From an uncultured Collinsella sp. (GTDB taxonomy: Bacteria; Actinomycetota; Coriobacteriia; Coriobacteriales; Coriobacteriaceae), in assembly GCA_937958315.1 (NCBI GenBank), contig CALFGH010000154.1:1-13105 (forward strand): 13,105 nt of DNA, written 5' to 3'. The position numbers and the translations under genes are program-made. Positions 1 through 5,868 of this stretch are shown here, one piece after another (within the stretch, counting starts at the first letter, position 1; every line of letters begins with the position of its first letter). The notes beneath the pieces were generated by a model. It searched no databases. It saw only the letters and a list, made by a program, of their open reading frames with translations, and was not told where the DNA came from.

Positions 1-822
1 GTCCACCAGCATCCGGGCAGACACGCGGTCGCTCAAGGGGCCTGCAACCTCGCAGGTTGAAAGCACGCCGGCGCGTGCGGCGATGGCGTCGAGCGTTCCC
101 TCGCCACCGTCCGCCAGCGGCAATGCGTGCACCTCGGCATCGGGCCACACACGGCGCATGCCTTCGGCAACGGCCTCCTCCGCCTGCGCGCTCGAAACGC
201 TGCCCTTAAAGGAATCAATCGCCAACAGCACACGGCGGGGCCGGCGACACGCGGGGCCAAAGCCGAGCGTCTCGTCGGCGAGATCTCCAACACCCACAAG
301 CGCCTCAGCGTGGGCCGCATGCGCCTCAAGGTTCAAACCGCAACCGCAACCGATGCCGTCGACACCACGCAGACCAGCAAAATAGCTGCTCAGCATCTCG
401 CGGCACTCGCCTGCCAGCACGCCGGCGGTTACATTAAACCGATGGTTCAGGCGCGAATCGGCATTCAGGTCGTACAGCGAGCCCAGCGCACCCGCCTTGG
501 CATCGGCCGCGCCATACACGCAACGCCCCACGCGCGCGTTAACCATAAGCCCCGCACACATGCAGCAAGGCTCGAGCGTTACATAGACCGTGCAATCGGA
601 AAGGCGCCAGCGACCGAGCGACCGAGCGGCAGCGCACAGGGCCGCGAACTCTGCATGCGCCGAAGGGTCCTGGTCGAGCTCGCGACGATTATGCGCCCGT
701 GCGACAATTTCGCCCGTGCGCACCACCACGGCACCAATCGGTACCTCGCCCACCGCAGCAGCGGCGCGCGCCTCGGCCAGCGCCTCGCGCATGAACTTCT
801 CGTCGATTTCGGTGCTCGTCAT
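1..822 (-). CDS. tadA: TadA tRNA adenosine deaminase fused to glycerate kinase (3' end off the window)
   Basis: Read on the minus strand from the ATG at 822, the frame stays open for 274 codons to the window edge, so the protein is C-terminally incomplete. A Shine-Dalgarno GGGAAGG lies 6 nt before the ATG. Residues 1 to about 155 are a full-length TadA-type deaminase, the enzyme that makes inosine at position 34 of tRNA-Arg(ACG). Zinc ligands are H56 of HAE and C86/C89 of PCCMC; the proton-shuttle Glu is E58. The family motifs GSLYDL and RLNH follow. After a linker of about 40 residues holding GCGCG, residues 197-274 match the N-terminus of class II glycerate kinases (VLLAIDSFKGSVSSAQAEEA, then LADGGEGTLDAI), which phosphorylate glycerate with ATP. 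No stop, frameshift or good internal ribosome site separates the domains. The deaminase call is firm. The kinase call rests on about 78 visible residues, and whether both domains are active is inference. Confidence 0.88.
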   Translation of the reverse strand, partial: MTSTEIDEKFMREALAEARAAAAVGEVPIGAVVVRTGEIVARAHNRRELDQDPSAHAEFAALCAAARSLGRWRLSDCTVYVTLEPCCMCAGLMVNARVGRCVYGAADAKAGALGSLYDLNADSRLNHRFNVTAGVLAGECREMLSSYFAGLRGVDGIGCGCGLNLEAHAAHAEALVGVGDLADETLGFGPACRRPRRVLLAIDSFKGSVSSAQAEEAVAEGMRRVWPDAEVHALPLADGGEGTLDAIAARAGVLSTCEVAGPLSDRVSARMLVD

Positions 823-873
823 CGTTCGCCTTCCCTGTTGCAAATTCAAAACGATGCTATCATTACGACTCAC

Positions 874-963
874 GGAGAGATGGCAGAGCGGTTGAATGCG
901 GCGGTCTTGAAAACCGTTGAGCGCGAGAGCGTTCCGGGGGTTCGAATCCCCCTCTCTCCGCCA
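874..963 (+). tRNA. tRNA-Ser (anticodon UGA)
   Basis: This is a complete type II cloverleaf with the 3' CCA encoded. The acceptor arm GGAGAGA (874-880) pairs with TCTCTCC (953-959), the discriminator is G960 and CCA is 961-963. The D stem is GCA/TGC. The anticodon stem GCGGT/ACCGT (901-905/913-917) holds loop CTTGAAA with anticodon TGA at 908-910, which reads UCA. The long variable arm GAGCGC/GCGTTC is typical of tRNA-Ser, and the T arm is GGGGG-TTCGAAT-CCCCC. Only 51 bp separate it from the divergent tadA start. TTGCAA (838) and TATCAT (858) are there, but at a poor 14-bp spacing, so I do not call a promoter. There is no room for a terminator before the convergent tetR stop. Confidence 0.97.
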
Positions 964-966
964 CTT

Positions 967-1551
967 CTAGTGATGCACCGGCGTCATGGTGCGCTCAAAC
1001 AGCGCATCGACCACGTCGGCTATCTCGGGTCGACGCTCAAGATCGTGGCCCGATTCCCACCAATTTGTGAACAGTCGAATAATGCCACCGGCGATAAACT
1101 CCGATGTTGTCTCGAGCGAAACGGGCGCCAGGGCATCTTCGGCAAGCGAGCTCATCACACGCTCACGGATGGAACGCGCAATGCGGTCGCAAATCATGCC
1201 GGTCAGCATGCCCGACATGCTGCTTGCCAAAATGTTATCCATGAGTTGCTCATGTGCCAGAATCATATTCATGGCATCTTCAAAGACCTCATGACGAAGC
1301 GCCTGTACGTCATCAAACGGCTCCGCGTCCGCTGCATCGGTCCGGTTTTGCGGCAGGCCCGTCATAAGCTCATCGATATAGAAGGCAAAGTAATCGTTTT
1401 TATCGCGAAAATGCTTATAGAACGTCGTGCGGCGAATCAGGGCCCGGTCGCAAAGCATGGCAACCGTCAAATCCTCAAACCGATGCTCTTCCAAAAGCTC
1501 GGTAAAGGCATCGAACAGGGCACGATAGGTTTTCTTGATGCGAAGGTCCAT
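967..1551 (-). CDS. TetR/AcrR-family transcriptional regulator
   Basis: The 194-residue product has a TetR N-terminal DNA-binding domain: RIKKTYRALFDAFTELLEEH, then an HTH at about residues 28-48 with the typical RRTTFYKHFRDK recognition segment. The helical C-terminal domain (residues 55-190) should bind a ligand or mediate dimerisation; nothing in it identifies a ligand. The frame is open further upstream. I chose the ATG at 1551 because MDLRIKKTYRAL gives the usual short TetR N-terminus; an in-frame ATG at 1563 (MAIR) adds four residues. Neither has an ideal ribosome site (GAGG ends 12 nt before the 1551 ATG). The gene converges on tRNA-Ser and diverges from lemA across about 210 bp. TetR proteins often control a divergent neighbour or themselves, but I could not find a convincing operator there. 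Confidence 0.88.
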   Translation of the reverse strand: MDLRIKKTYRALFDAFTELLEEHRFEDLTVAMLCDRALIRRTTFYKHFRDKNDYFAFYIDELMTGLPQNRTDAADAEPFDDVQALRHEVFEDAMNMILAHEQLMDNILASSMSGMLTGMICDRIARSIRERVMSSLAEDALAPVSLETTSEFIAGGIIRLFTNWWESGHDLERRPEIADVVDALFERTMTPVHH

Positions 1552-1671
1552 CCGTATCGCCATCCTCAAGGCGTAGACAGCATTCCTTAATTTGTCGCAT
1601 ATCTTACACCTGTACCACCCGTTCGTTATTGGCGCCCCCTCCCTGGTTGAAACACAACGCTTACCGGAAAG

Positions 1672-1701
1672 TTCGGCACCGCCAAAGGTTGCGGGTATAC
1701 T
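1672..1701 (+). promoter_or_regulatory. Putative lemA promoter
   Basis: TATACT (1696-1701) is a good -10 box, preceded by GGG rather than an extended TGn. TTCGGC (1672-1677) at 18 bp is a weak -35. This would start transcription near 1708, about 55 nt before the lemA ATG. The -10 is convincing; the -35 is marginal. Confidence 0.4.
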
Positions 1702-1762
1702 AGATACGTTATACCAACAACGGCAGGCGCAAAACGCCGCTGCCATTCGAAACGGAGACATC

Positions 1763-2314
1763 ATGCTTCCCGTCATCATCGGTATCGTTGTTCTCGTTGT
1801 GATTGCCTGTGCCATCGCCGGCATCTACAACAACATGGTCACCAAGCGCAATCGCATCGATAACGCCTGGCAGAACATCGACACGCAGCTGCAGCGCCGC
1901 AACGATCTGATCCCTAACCTGGTCGAGACCGTCAAGGGCTACGCCAAGCACGAGCAGGACACGCTCGCCGCCGTGGTCAACGCGCGCAACGCCGCCGTGA
2001 GCGCCACCACCCCCGAGGCCAAGATGGAAGCGGACAACGTGCTGACCGGTGCGCTGCGCCAGCTCTTTGCCGTCGCCGAGGCCTACCCCGACCTTAAGGC
2101 GAACACCAACTTTACGCAGCTCCAGTCCACACTCGAGGACACCGAGAACAAGGTGAGCTACGCGCGCCAGAGCTACAACGATTGCGTGCTCAGCTACAAC
2201 AACGCCATCCAGACGTTCCCGGCTGTTATCTTTGCCGGCATCTTCCAGTTTAAGGAGCGCCAGGGCTTCGAGGCCGCCGAGGCCGCCCGCCAGGCACCGA
2301 CCGTCAAGTTCTAG
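1763..2314 (+). CDS. lemA: LemA-family membrane protein
   Basis: The product is 183 residues, the usual LemA length. An N-terminal hydrophobic helix (residues 2-22, VIIGIVVLVVIACAIAGIY) is followed at once by the family signature: YNNMVTKRNRIDNAWQNID, QLQRRNDLIPNLVETVKGYA and KHEQDTLAAVVNARN. The remainder is helical and ends in FAGIFQFKERQGFEA. LemA proteins have one membrane helix and a helical-bundle domain outside it; their biochemical role is not settled. The start is the ATG at 1763 with GGAGA five bases upstream. The frame extends to 1592, but that region has no matching ribosome site and lies over the promoter. lemA is often paired with a TPM-domain or HtpX gene; neither follows here, and a strong hairpin ends the unit. 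Confidence 0.93.
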   Translation: MLPVIIGIVVLVVIACAIAGIYNNMVTKRNRIDNAWQNIDTQLQRRNDLIPNLVETVKGYAKHEQDTLAAVVNARNAAVSATTPEAKMEADNVLTGALRQLFAVAEAYPDLKANTNFTQLQSTLEDTENKVSYARQSYNDCVLSYNNAIQTFPAVIFAGIFQFKERQGFEAAEAARQAPTVKF

Positions 2315-2348
2315 TGAGCCGTTGACGCATTCACAACCGTTTTTACAT

Positions 2349-2392
2349 AAACCGCCCCGTCGAATGCATACTTCGACGGGGCGGTTTCCTTT
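2349..2392 (+). terminator. lemA terminator hairpin
   Basis: A perfect 16-bp stem (2349-2364 with 2372-2387, core ACCGCCCCGTCGAA) encloses a 7-nt loop, TGCATAC. It begins 35 nt after the lemA stop and is followed by TTTCCTTT, a broken T tract. The stem strength and position support intrinsic termination. Confidence 0.85.
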
Positions 2393-2412
2393 GTCGCGAA
2401 GGTCCCCCTCAA

Positions 2413-2625
2413 GGCGCCGTGCATTTTTGTGAGTATTCAGCATGCCCGACAGCTTCGAGCGCCACGATAAATGCCAAAGACCGCGAATATTCCTGCAAAT
2501 CAAACGCTGTCAGCCCATAGCCCCGCCCATCATTCGTAGAAAACATCGATAAATCCCGATTTTTCGCCCGAGGTCGGTATGCAAGGGCCTTCGATTGCAG
2601 AATACTCGCAAAAATGCACGTCGCC
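2413..2625. repeat. About 213-bp element with 26-bp terminal inverted repeats
   Basis: The left end (2413-2438, GGCGCCGTGCATTTTTGTGA onward) and the reverse complement of the right end (2600-2625) agree at 24 of 26 positions; only C/A at position 5 and T/C at position 18 differ. A degenerate internal copy of the inner motif, GCGAATATTCCTGCAAATC, sits near 2483-2501. It matches the right end read on the minus strand (GCGAGTATTCTGCAATC). The interior is otherwise unrecognised. A 75-codon minus-strand frame (2409-2636) runs through it without a clear ribosome site. No transposase is present, so a non-autonomous mobile element (MITE-like) or a structured RNA are both possible. There is no obvious target-site duplication. 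Confidence 0.7.
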
Positions 2626-2648
2626 ACCACCCCCACATGGCTCGAAGC

Positions 2649-2676
2649 AAAACAAAAGCGCGGCCAAAAGGCCGCG
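2649..2676 (-). terminator. ilvE terminator
   Basis: Read on the minus strand, CGCGGCC-TTTT-GGCCGCG (2676 to 2659) is a perfect 7-bp GC stem with a 4-nt loop. It is followed by CTTTTGTTTT (2658-2649), a good U tract. It lies about 200 nt after the ilvE stop, so the message would carry the palindrome at 2734-2854 in its 3' untranslated region. Confidence 0.82.
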
Positions 2677-2733
2677 TACCATCTTTAATTCAGATCTATA
2701 TTGCCCGTAACGGCAGTACCGAGGTAACGCAGT

Positions 2734-2854
2734 CCCGAGGGCAACCTACCTTTCCGGCGCACTCCGCAGGACGAAAGAACCTCCGCCGCACGAAGTGCGC
2801 AGCGAAGGTTCTTTCATGTCCGAGGACGCGCCGGAAAGGTAGGTTGCCCTCGGG
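2734..2854. repeat. Long imperfect palindrome with perfect 27-bp arms
   Basis: Arms at 2734-2760 and 2828-2854 are perfect reverse complements over 27 bp (left arm begins CCCGAGGGCAACCTACC). The 67-bp centre folds again: GGAC (2769-2772) with GTCC (2818-2821), GAAAGAACCT (2773-2782) with AGGTTCTTTC (2806-2815), and CGCAC-GAA-GTGCG (2787-2799). The whole 121 bp therefore forms one long interrupted hairpin, 19 bp past the ilvE stop and before its terminator. There is no U tract after it. It could be a palindromic interspersed repeat, a 3'-end RNA-stabilising structure or a structured RNA; I do not recognise the family. Confidence 0.85.
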
Positions 2855-2872
2855 CCGGACATACAAGGCAGC

Positions 2873-3925
2873 TTATGCGACGGTGTAAACCCAGTTGTGC
2901 TTATCCTCGACAGCACCGGACTGAATACCAGTCAGGGTCTCGCGAAGCTTCTTCATCACGGGGCCGATCTCGGTGCAGCCAGCCGGGAAGGTCACGGTCT
3001 CATCGGCACCGTAGACCTTGTTGTCGATCTCGCCCACCGGGGAGATGACGGCAGCAGTGCCGCACAGGCCGCACTCCACAAAGGTGCCGGCCTTGACCTC
3101 GGCCCACTCGACGGGACGCTGGTCGACGGTCATGCCCAAATCCTCGGCAACCTGAACGAGCGAGCGACGGGTGATGGAGGGCAGGATGGAGTCGGTGTGC
3201 GACTGCGGAACGACGAGGGTGCCGTCCTCCTTCACGAACAGGACGTTGGCGCCACCGGTCTCCTCGACATAGGTGCGGGACTCGGAGTCGAGATACAGGT
3301 TCTCGGCATAACCCTCGCGATGGGCCTCCATCGTGGGCTTAAGGGACATGGCGTAGTTCAGGCCGGCCTTGATGTTGCCGGTGCCATGCGGTGCGGCGCG
3401 GTCGTACTCGGAAACGCGCAGCTTGACGGGCTTGAGGCCACCCTTAAAGTACGGACCGACCGGAGTCACGAGAATACGGAACGTGTACTCAGGAGCGGGA
3501 GCCACGCCAATCACGTCACCGGAGCCGATCATAAACGGACGGACATACAGAGTCGCGCCGGAGCCGAAGGGCGGAACCCAGGCGGCGTTGGCAGAAACGA
3601 CCTGCTTAACGGCCTCAACGAACTTGTCCTTGGGGAACGGGGGCATCTCGAGGCGCTGGGCAGAGTTATACATGCGCTCGGCGTTCATGTCGGGACGGAA
3701 GCAGACGATGCTGCCGTCCTCGGCGGTGTAGGCTTTCAGACCCTCAAAGACCTCCTGGCAGTAATGGAAGATGCCGCCGCACTCGGAGACGTGCAAGGTG
3801 TGGTCGGTGGTCAGGCCGCCCTCGTCCCACTCGCCGTCCTTCCAATGGGCCTCGTAACTGTAATCGGTCTTCATGTAGCCAAAGCCGAGGCTACCCCAAT
3901 CGATATCCTTCTTCTCGACAGTCAT
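2873..3925 (-). CDS. ilvE: Branched-chain amino acid aminotransferase
   Basis: The 350-residue product is a full-length fold-type IV PLP enzyme. It transfers the amino group between glutamate and the 2-oxo acids of leucine, isoleucine and valine, the last step of their synthesis and the first of their breakdown. Landmarks are QEVFEGLKAY (57-66), FRPDMNAERM (76-85), YVRPFMIGSG (127-136), Schiff-base lysine K186 in GTGNIKAGLNYA, EETGGANVLF (221-230, the PLP-pyridine contact region), LPSITRRSL (248-256) and GTAAVISPVGEI (289-300). C285 and C288 form a CxxC just before GTAA. The ATG at 3925 follows AAGGAG at a good distance; the frame is open upstream but lacks another such site. The gene is monocistronic, with the promoter near 4079-4106 and the terminator at 2649-2676. 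The leader between promoter and start is unusual; see the finding there. Confidence 0.96.
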   Translation of the reverse strand: MTVEKKDIDWGSLGFGYMKTDYSYEAHWKDGEWDEGGLTTDHTLHVSECGGIFHYCQEVFEGLKAYTAEDGSIVCFRPDMNAERMYNSAQRLEMPPFPKDKFVEAVKQVVSANAAWVPPFGSGATLYVRPFMIGSGDVIGVAPAPEYTFRILVTPVGPYFKGGLKPVKLRVSEYDRAAPHGTGNIKAGLNYAMSLKPTMEAHREGYAENLYLDSESRTYVEETGGANVLFVKEDGTLVVPQSHTDSILPSITRRSLVQVAEDLGMTVDQRPVEWAEVKAGTFVECGLCGTAAVISPVGEIDNKVYGADETVTFPAGCTEIGPVMKKLRETLTGIQSGAVEDKHNWVYTVA

Positions 3926-4078
3926 ATGTCGCTCCTTACATACACAGTTGCATACTCGCGAACTCGCACGCAAGGACCGAGGCCGACCGCGTCGCAACGT
4001 CGCACGCCCGGAGCGTAGAGCCGGACGGGACACGCGGGCAACACCAAAGCCCATGGCACATCGATTCGCATGCAGGAG

Positions 4079-4106
4079 ATTGTACTCCCCGTACGCGTCT
4101 GATAAA
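4079..4106 (-). promoter_or_regulatory. Putative ilvE promoter and start of a long leader
   Basis: On the minus strand, TACAAT (4084-4079) is a five-of-six -10 box and TTTATC (4106-4101), 16 bp upstream, a weak -35. Transcription would begin near 4072, leaving a leader of about 146 nt before ilvE. That leader can form CGTCCGG/CCGGGCG around a 9-nt loop (about 4009-4026). A palindrome CTTTA-N6-TAAAG at 4115-4130 lies just upstream of the -35 and could be an operator. The 3926-4213 gap otherwise holds only the dedA terminator. Confidence 0.4.
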
Positions 4107-4150
4107 ACGCTTTTCTTTAACTAAGTAAAGTATTTTCATTTGACCGAAGC

Positions 4151-4184
4151 ATAAAGGCCCGCCACCGTAATCGGTGACGGGCCT
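4151..4184 (-). terminator. dedA terminator
   Basis: AGGCCCG/CGGGCCT (4155-4161 with 4178-4184) and CACCG/CGGTG (4163-4167 with 4172-4176) form a 12-bp stem with one C/A mismatch and a 4-nt loop. Read on the minus strand it is followed by TTAT. It lies 30 nt past the dedA stop. Confidence 0.75.
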
Positions 4185-4213
4185 CAACGACACAGTTTGT
4201 GCGCTGCCTCGAG

Positions 4214-4861
4214 CTATGCGTTCTTTTTGCCCAGCTTAGCCTTAACCAAGCCGACCACGGTCGGAATGATCGACACGGCGACGATGCCGATAATCAGCAG
4301 CTCAAAGTGCTCCTGCACAAAGGGAATGCCGCCAAAGAAGTAGCCCAGCAGCGTAAAGACCGTTGACCAGGTAATGCCGCCCAGCACGTTAAAGATGACA
4401 AAGTTGCGCCAGTGCATGCCGCCCATGCCGGCGATAAAGGGCACAAAGGTGCGGATAAACGGAAAGAAGCGACCCAGGAAGATGGCCAGGTGGCCCCACT
4501 TGTCCAAGAAGTCCTCGGACTTTTTGATGCGCTCGGGCGTCATGGCCTTTACCTTGCCCGAGGCGATGATCTTGCGGCCAAAGAAGTGGCCGATCATAAA
4601 GTTGCACTGATCGCCCAGGATGGCTGCGGCCCATGCGGTGGCCAGAAGCGCCACGATGTTAAAGCCGCCGTTGTGGGCAAAGAAGCCCGAGGCAAACAGC
4701 AGCGAATCGCCGGGAAGGAACGGGAAGAACACCACACCCGTCTCGATAAAGATGATCAGGAACACGCAGCCGTAGGCCATAAGCGGGCCGGCGGCGATCC
4801 AGCTGGCGATCGCGGTGCGCGGATCCTTAAGCAGCTCGGCGATAAAATTGATGAAACCCAT
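4214..4861 (-). CDS. DedA-family membrane protein (VTT domain, likely lipid translocase)
   Basis: The 215-residue integral membrane protein has hydrophobic segments near 25-46, 51-62, 66-85, 123-146, 156-178 and 187-207. Family motifs are present: ETGVVFFPFLPGDSLLFASG (40-59), GDQCNFMIGHFFGRK (83-97) and LGRFFPFIRTFVPFIAGMGG (129-148). E40, D52, R131 and R137 correspond to the acidic and arginine residues known to be essential in E. coli YqjA/YghB. DedA proteins are linked to flipping undecaprenyl phosphate or phospholipids across the membrane and to membrane-potential and drug tolerance; the substrate of this one cannot be read from sequence. The ATG at 4861 follows GAGAGG by 9 nt. The frame extends to 4945 but crosses the likely promoter. 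The gene diverges from cysE and ends at its own terminator. Confidence 0.94.
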   Translation of the reverse strand: MGFINFIAELLKDPRTAIASWIAAGPLMAYGCVFLIIFIETGVVFFPFLPGDSLLFASGFFAHNGGFNIVALLATAWAAAILGDQCNFMIGHFFGRKIIASGKVKAMTPERIKKSEDFLDKWGHLAIFLGRFFPFIRTFVPFIAGMGGMHWRNFVIFNVLGGITWSTVFTLLGYFFGGIPFVQEHFELLIIGIVAVSIIPTVVGLVKAKLGKKNA

Positions 4862-4907
4862 GAAGTAAAACCTCTCAGTTGTGGGCGCGGATACGTCCAA
4901 GTTGACC

Positions 4908-4941
4908 AGTATACGGTTGCGGCGCCCCCTCGTGCGCAACC
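4908..4941 (-). promoter_or_regulatory. Putative dedA promoter with flanking inverted repeat
   Basis: TATACT on the minus strand (4913-4908) is a good -10 box that would give a 5' untranslated region of about 40 nt. No good -35 is visible. Its place is taken by an inverted repeat GGTTGCG/CGCAACC (4915-4921 and 4935-4941, 13-bp spacer), which could be an activator or repressor site. Confidence 0.4.
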
Positions 4942-5012
4942 CCACAAAAGCATGACTCCATTACCAGCAAGTTTGCATAACTGACACCTGTCGCGCAAAG
5001 CCGCCAAGATTG

Positions 5013-5043
5013 TTCTTCCTAATCCCTAGCGAATCGCTATACT
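5013..5043 (+). promoter_or_regulatory. Putative cysE promoter
   Basis: TATACT (5038-5043) is a good -10 box. The -35 is weak: TTCTTC at 5013-5018, 19 bp upstream. AGCGA-A-TCGCT (5028-5038), an 11-bp palindrome overlapping the edge of the -10, could be an operator. Transcription would start near 5050, about 35 nt before the GTG start. Confidence 0.45.
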
Positions 5044-5084
5044 TTATTGAATCGCATTGCCATGGCGCTAAGGGAGGGCGGCCA

Positions 5085-5789
5085 GTGAGCTTTATCAATA
5101 CCATTCGCGAGGACATCAAGACCGTCCAGGCGCAGGACCCCGCCGCGCAAAGCGGTCTGGTCATCTTCCTTTCCTATCCTGGCCTGCACGCCAAGTGGAA
5201 CCACGTACCCGAGCATTGGCTCTGGGAGCATGGACATCGCTCGCTCGCCCGTGTGCTCTCGCAAATCACCCGCCACATCACCGGCGTCGAGATTCATCCT
5301 GCCGCACAGATCGGCAAGCGCTTCTTTATCGACCACGCCATGGGCGTCGTCATCGGCGAAACCACCGTCGTGGGCGACAACTGCGTGCTCTACCAGGGCG
5401 TCACGCTCGGCGGCACCGGTAACGAGACCGGCAAGCGCCACCCCACCCTGGGCAACAACGTCACCGTGGGCACGGGCGCCAAGGTGCTCGGCAACATTCG
5501 CATCGGCAACAACGTCAAGATCGGCGGCAACTCGGTTGTCGTCAAGGACGTGCCCGACAACTGTACCGTCGTGGGCGTGCCGGGACGCATCATCAAGCGC
5601 AACGGCTGCCGCGTGTTCGAGGAGAGCTTCGACGCCAAGCAGCACCGCGAGTACATGCCCGACGACGCCGCCGAGCAGTCCGCGCTCAACCGTCAAGGCA
5701 TCACCGAAAACGCCCGCCGCGTCAAGGAACTCGAGCGAGAGGTGGCCGAGCTCAAAGCCCTCGTCGCCAAACTCGTGGACGAACGCTAG
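5085..5789 (+). CDS. cysE: Serine O-acetyltransferase
   Basis: The enzyme makes O-acetylserine from serine and acetyl-CoA, the committed step of cysteine synthesis. The 234-residue protein has a short helical N-terminus (1-65) and a left-handed beta-helix of hexapeptide repeats (about 66-172). Active-site landmarks are VEIHPAAQIGKRFFIDHAMG, with E69 where E. coli has D143 and H84 matching H158, then GVTLGGTGN (105-113) and the GKRHPTLG loop (116-123). It is shorter than the 273-residue E. coli enzyme, mainly in the N-terminal helices, as in Bacillus-type forms. The C-terminus is a predicted coiled coil (about 208-232) ending VDER, without the terminal Ile that E. coli CysE inserts into CysK. 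The start is the GTG at 5085 behind AGGGAGG; an upstream ATG at 5010 would precede the promoter. No cysK is adjacent. Confidence 0.95.
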   Translation: MSFINTIREDIKTVQAQDPAAQSGLVIFLSYPGLHAKWNHVPEHWLWEHGHRSLARVLSQITRHITGVEIHPAAQIGKRFFIDHAMGVVIGETTVVGDNCVLYQGVTLGGTGNETGKRHPTLGNNVTVGTGAKVLGNIRIGNNVKIGGNSVVVKDVPDNCTVVGVPGRIIKRNGCRVFEESFDAKQHREYMPDDAAEQSALNRQGITENARRVKELEREVAELKALVAKLVDER

Positions 5790-5825
5790 AGGCGAACGAC
5801 CACCGACAACATTGACGCCAGCGCA

Positions 5826-5864
5826 AAGGCGCGCCAGAGGATTCGCCCCCGGCGCGCCTTATTT
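5826..5864. terminator. cysE terminator, possibly bidirectional
   Basis: AAGGCGCGCC (5826-5835) pairs perfectly with GGCGCGCCTT (5851-5860) around a 15-nt loop, 36 nt after the cysE stop. ATTTG follows on the plus strand and TTTGCG on the minus strand. It sits between convergent cysE and the ABC operon and may serve both. Confidence 0.75.
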
Positions 5865-5868
5865 GTGA

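Noticed and set aside
33..329. Minus-strand 98-codon frame inside the left-edge gene
   Set aside because: It is out of frame with the TadA-glycerate kinase reading, which has conserved active-site motifs across its length.
127..1590. Plus-strand open frame of 487 codons
   Set aside because: It runs through tadA and tetR in antisense and straight across the tRNA-Ser gene; its product has no family features. It reflects GC-rich codon bias on the other strand.
1709..2503. Minus-strand 264-codon frame opposite lemA
   Set aside because: Its sequence is a Gly/Val/Leu-rich antisense product; lemA on the plus strand has the correct motifs and ribosome site.
2409..2636. Minus-strand 75-codon frame as a gene
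   Set aside because: It coincides with the inverted-repeat element, has no ribosome site and no recognisable protein family. The repeats explain its internal similarity.
2734..2854. CRISPR-like or tandem repeat array
   Set aside because: There is one inverted arm pair and no regularly spaced direct repeats, here or elsewhere in the window.
2897..4018. Plus-strand open frame of 373 codons
   Set aside because: It is the antisense shadow of ilvE, which has an unmistakable PLP-enzyme sequence; there is no independent ribosome site or domain.
5037..5696. Minus-strand 219-codon frame opposite cysE
   Set aside because: It is repetitive and featureless, antisense to a clear hexapeptide-repeat acyltransferase.
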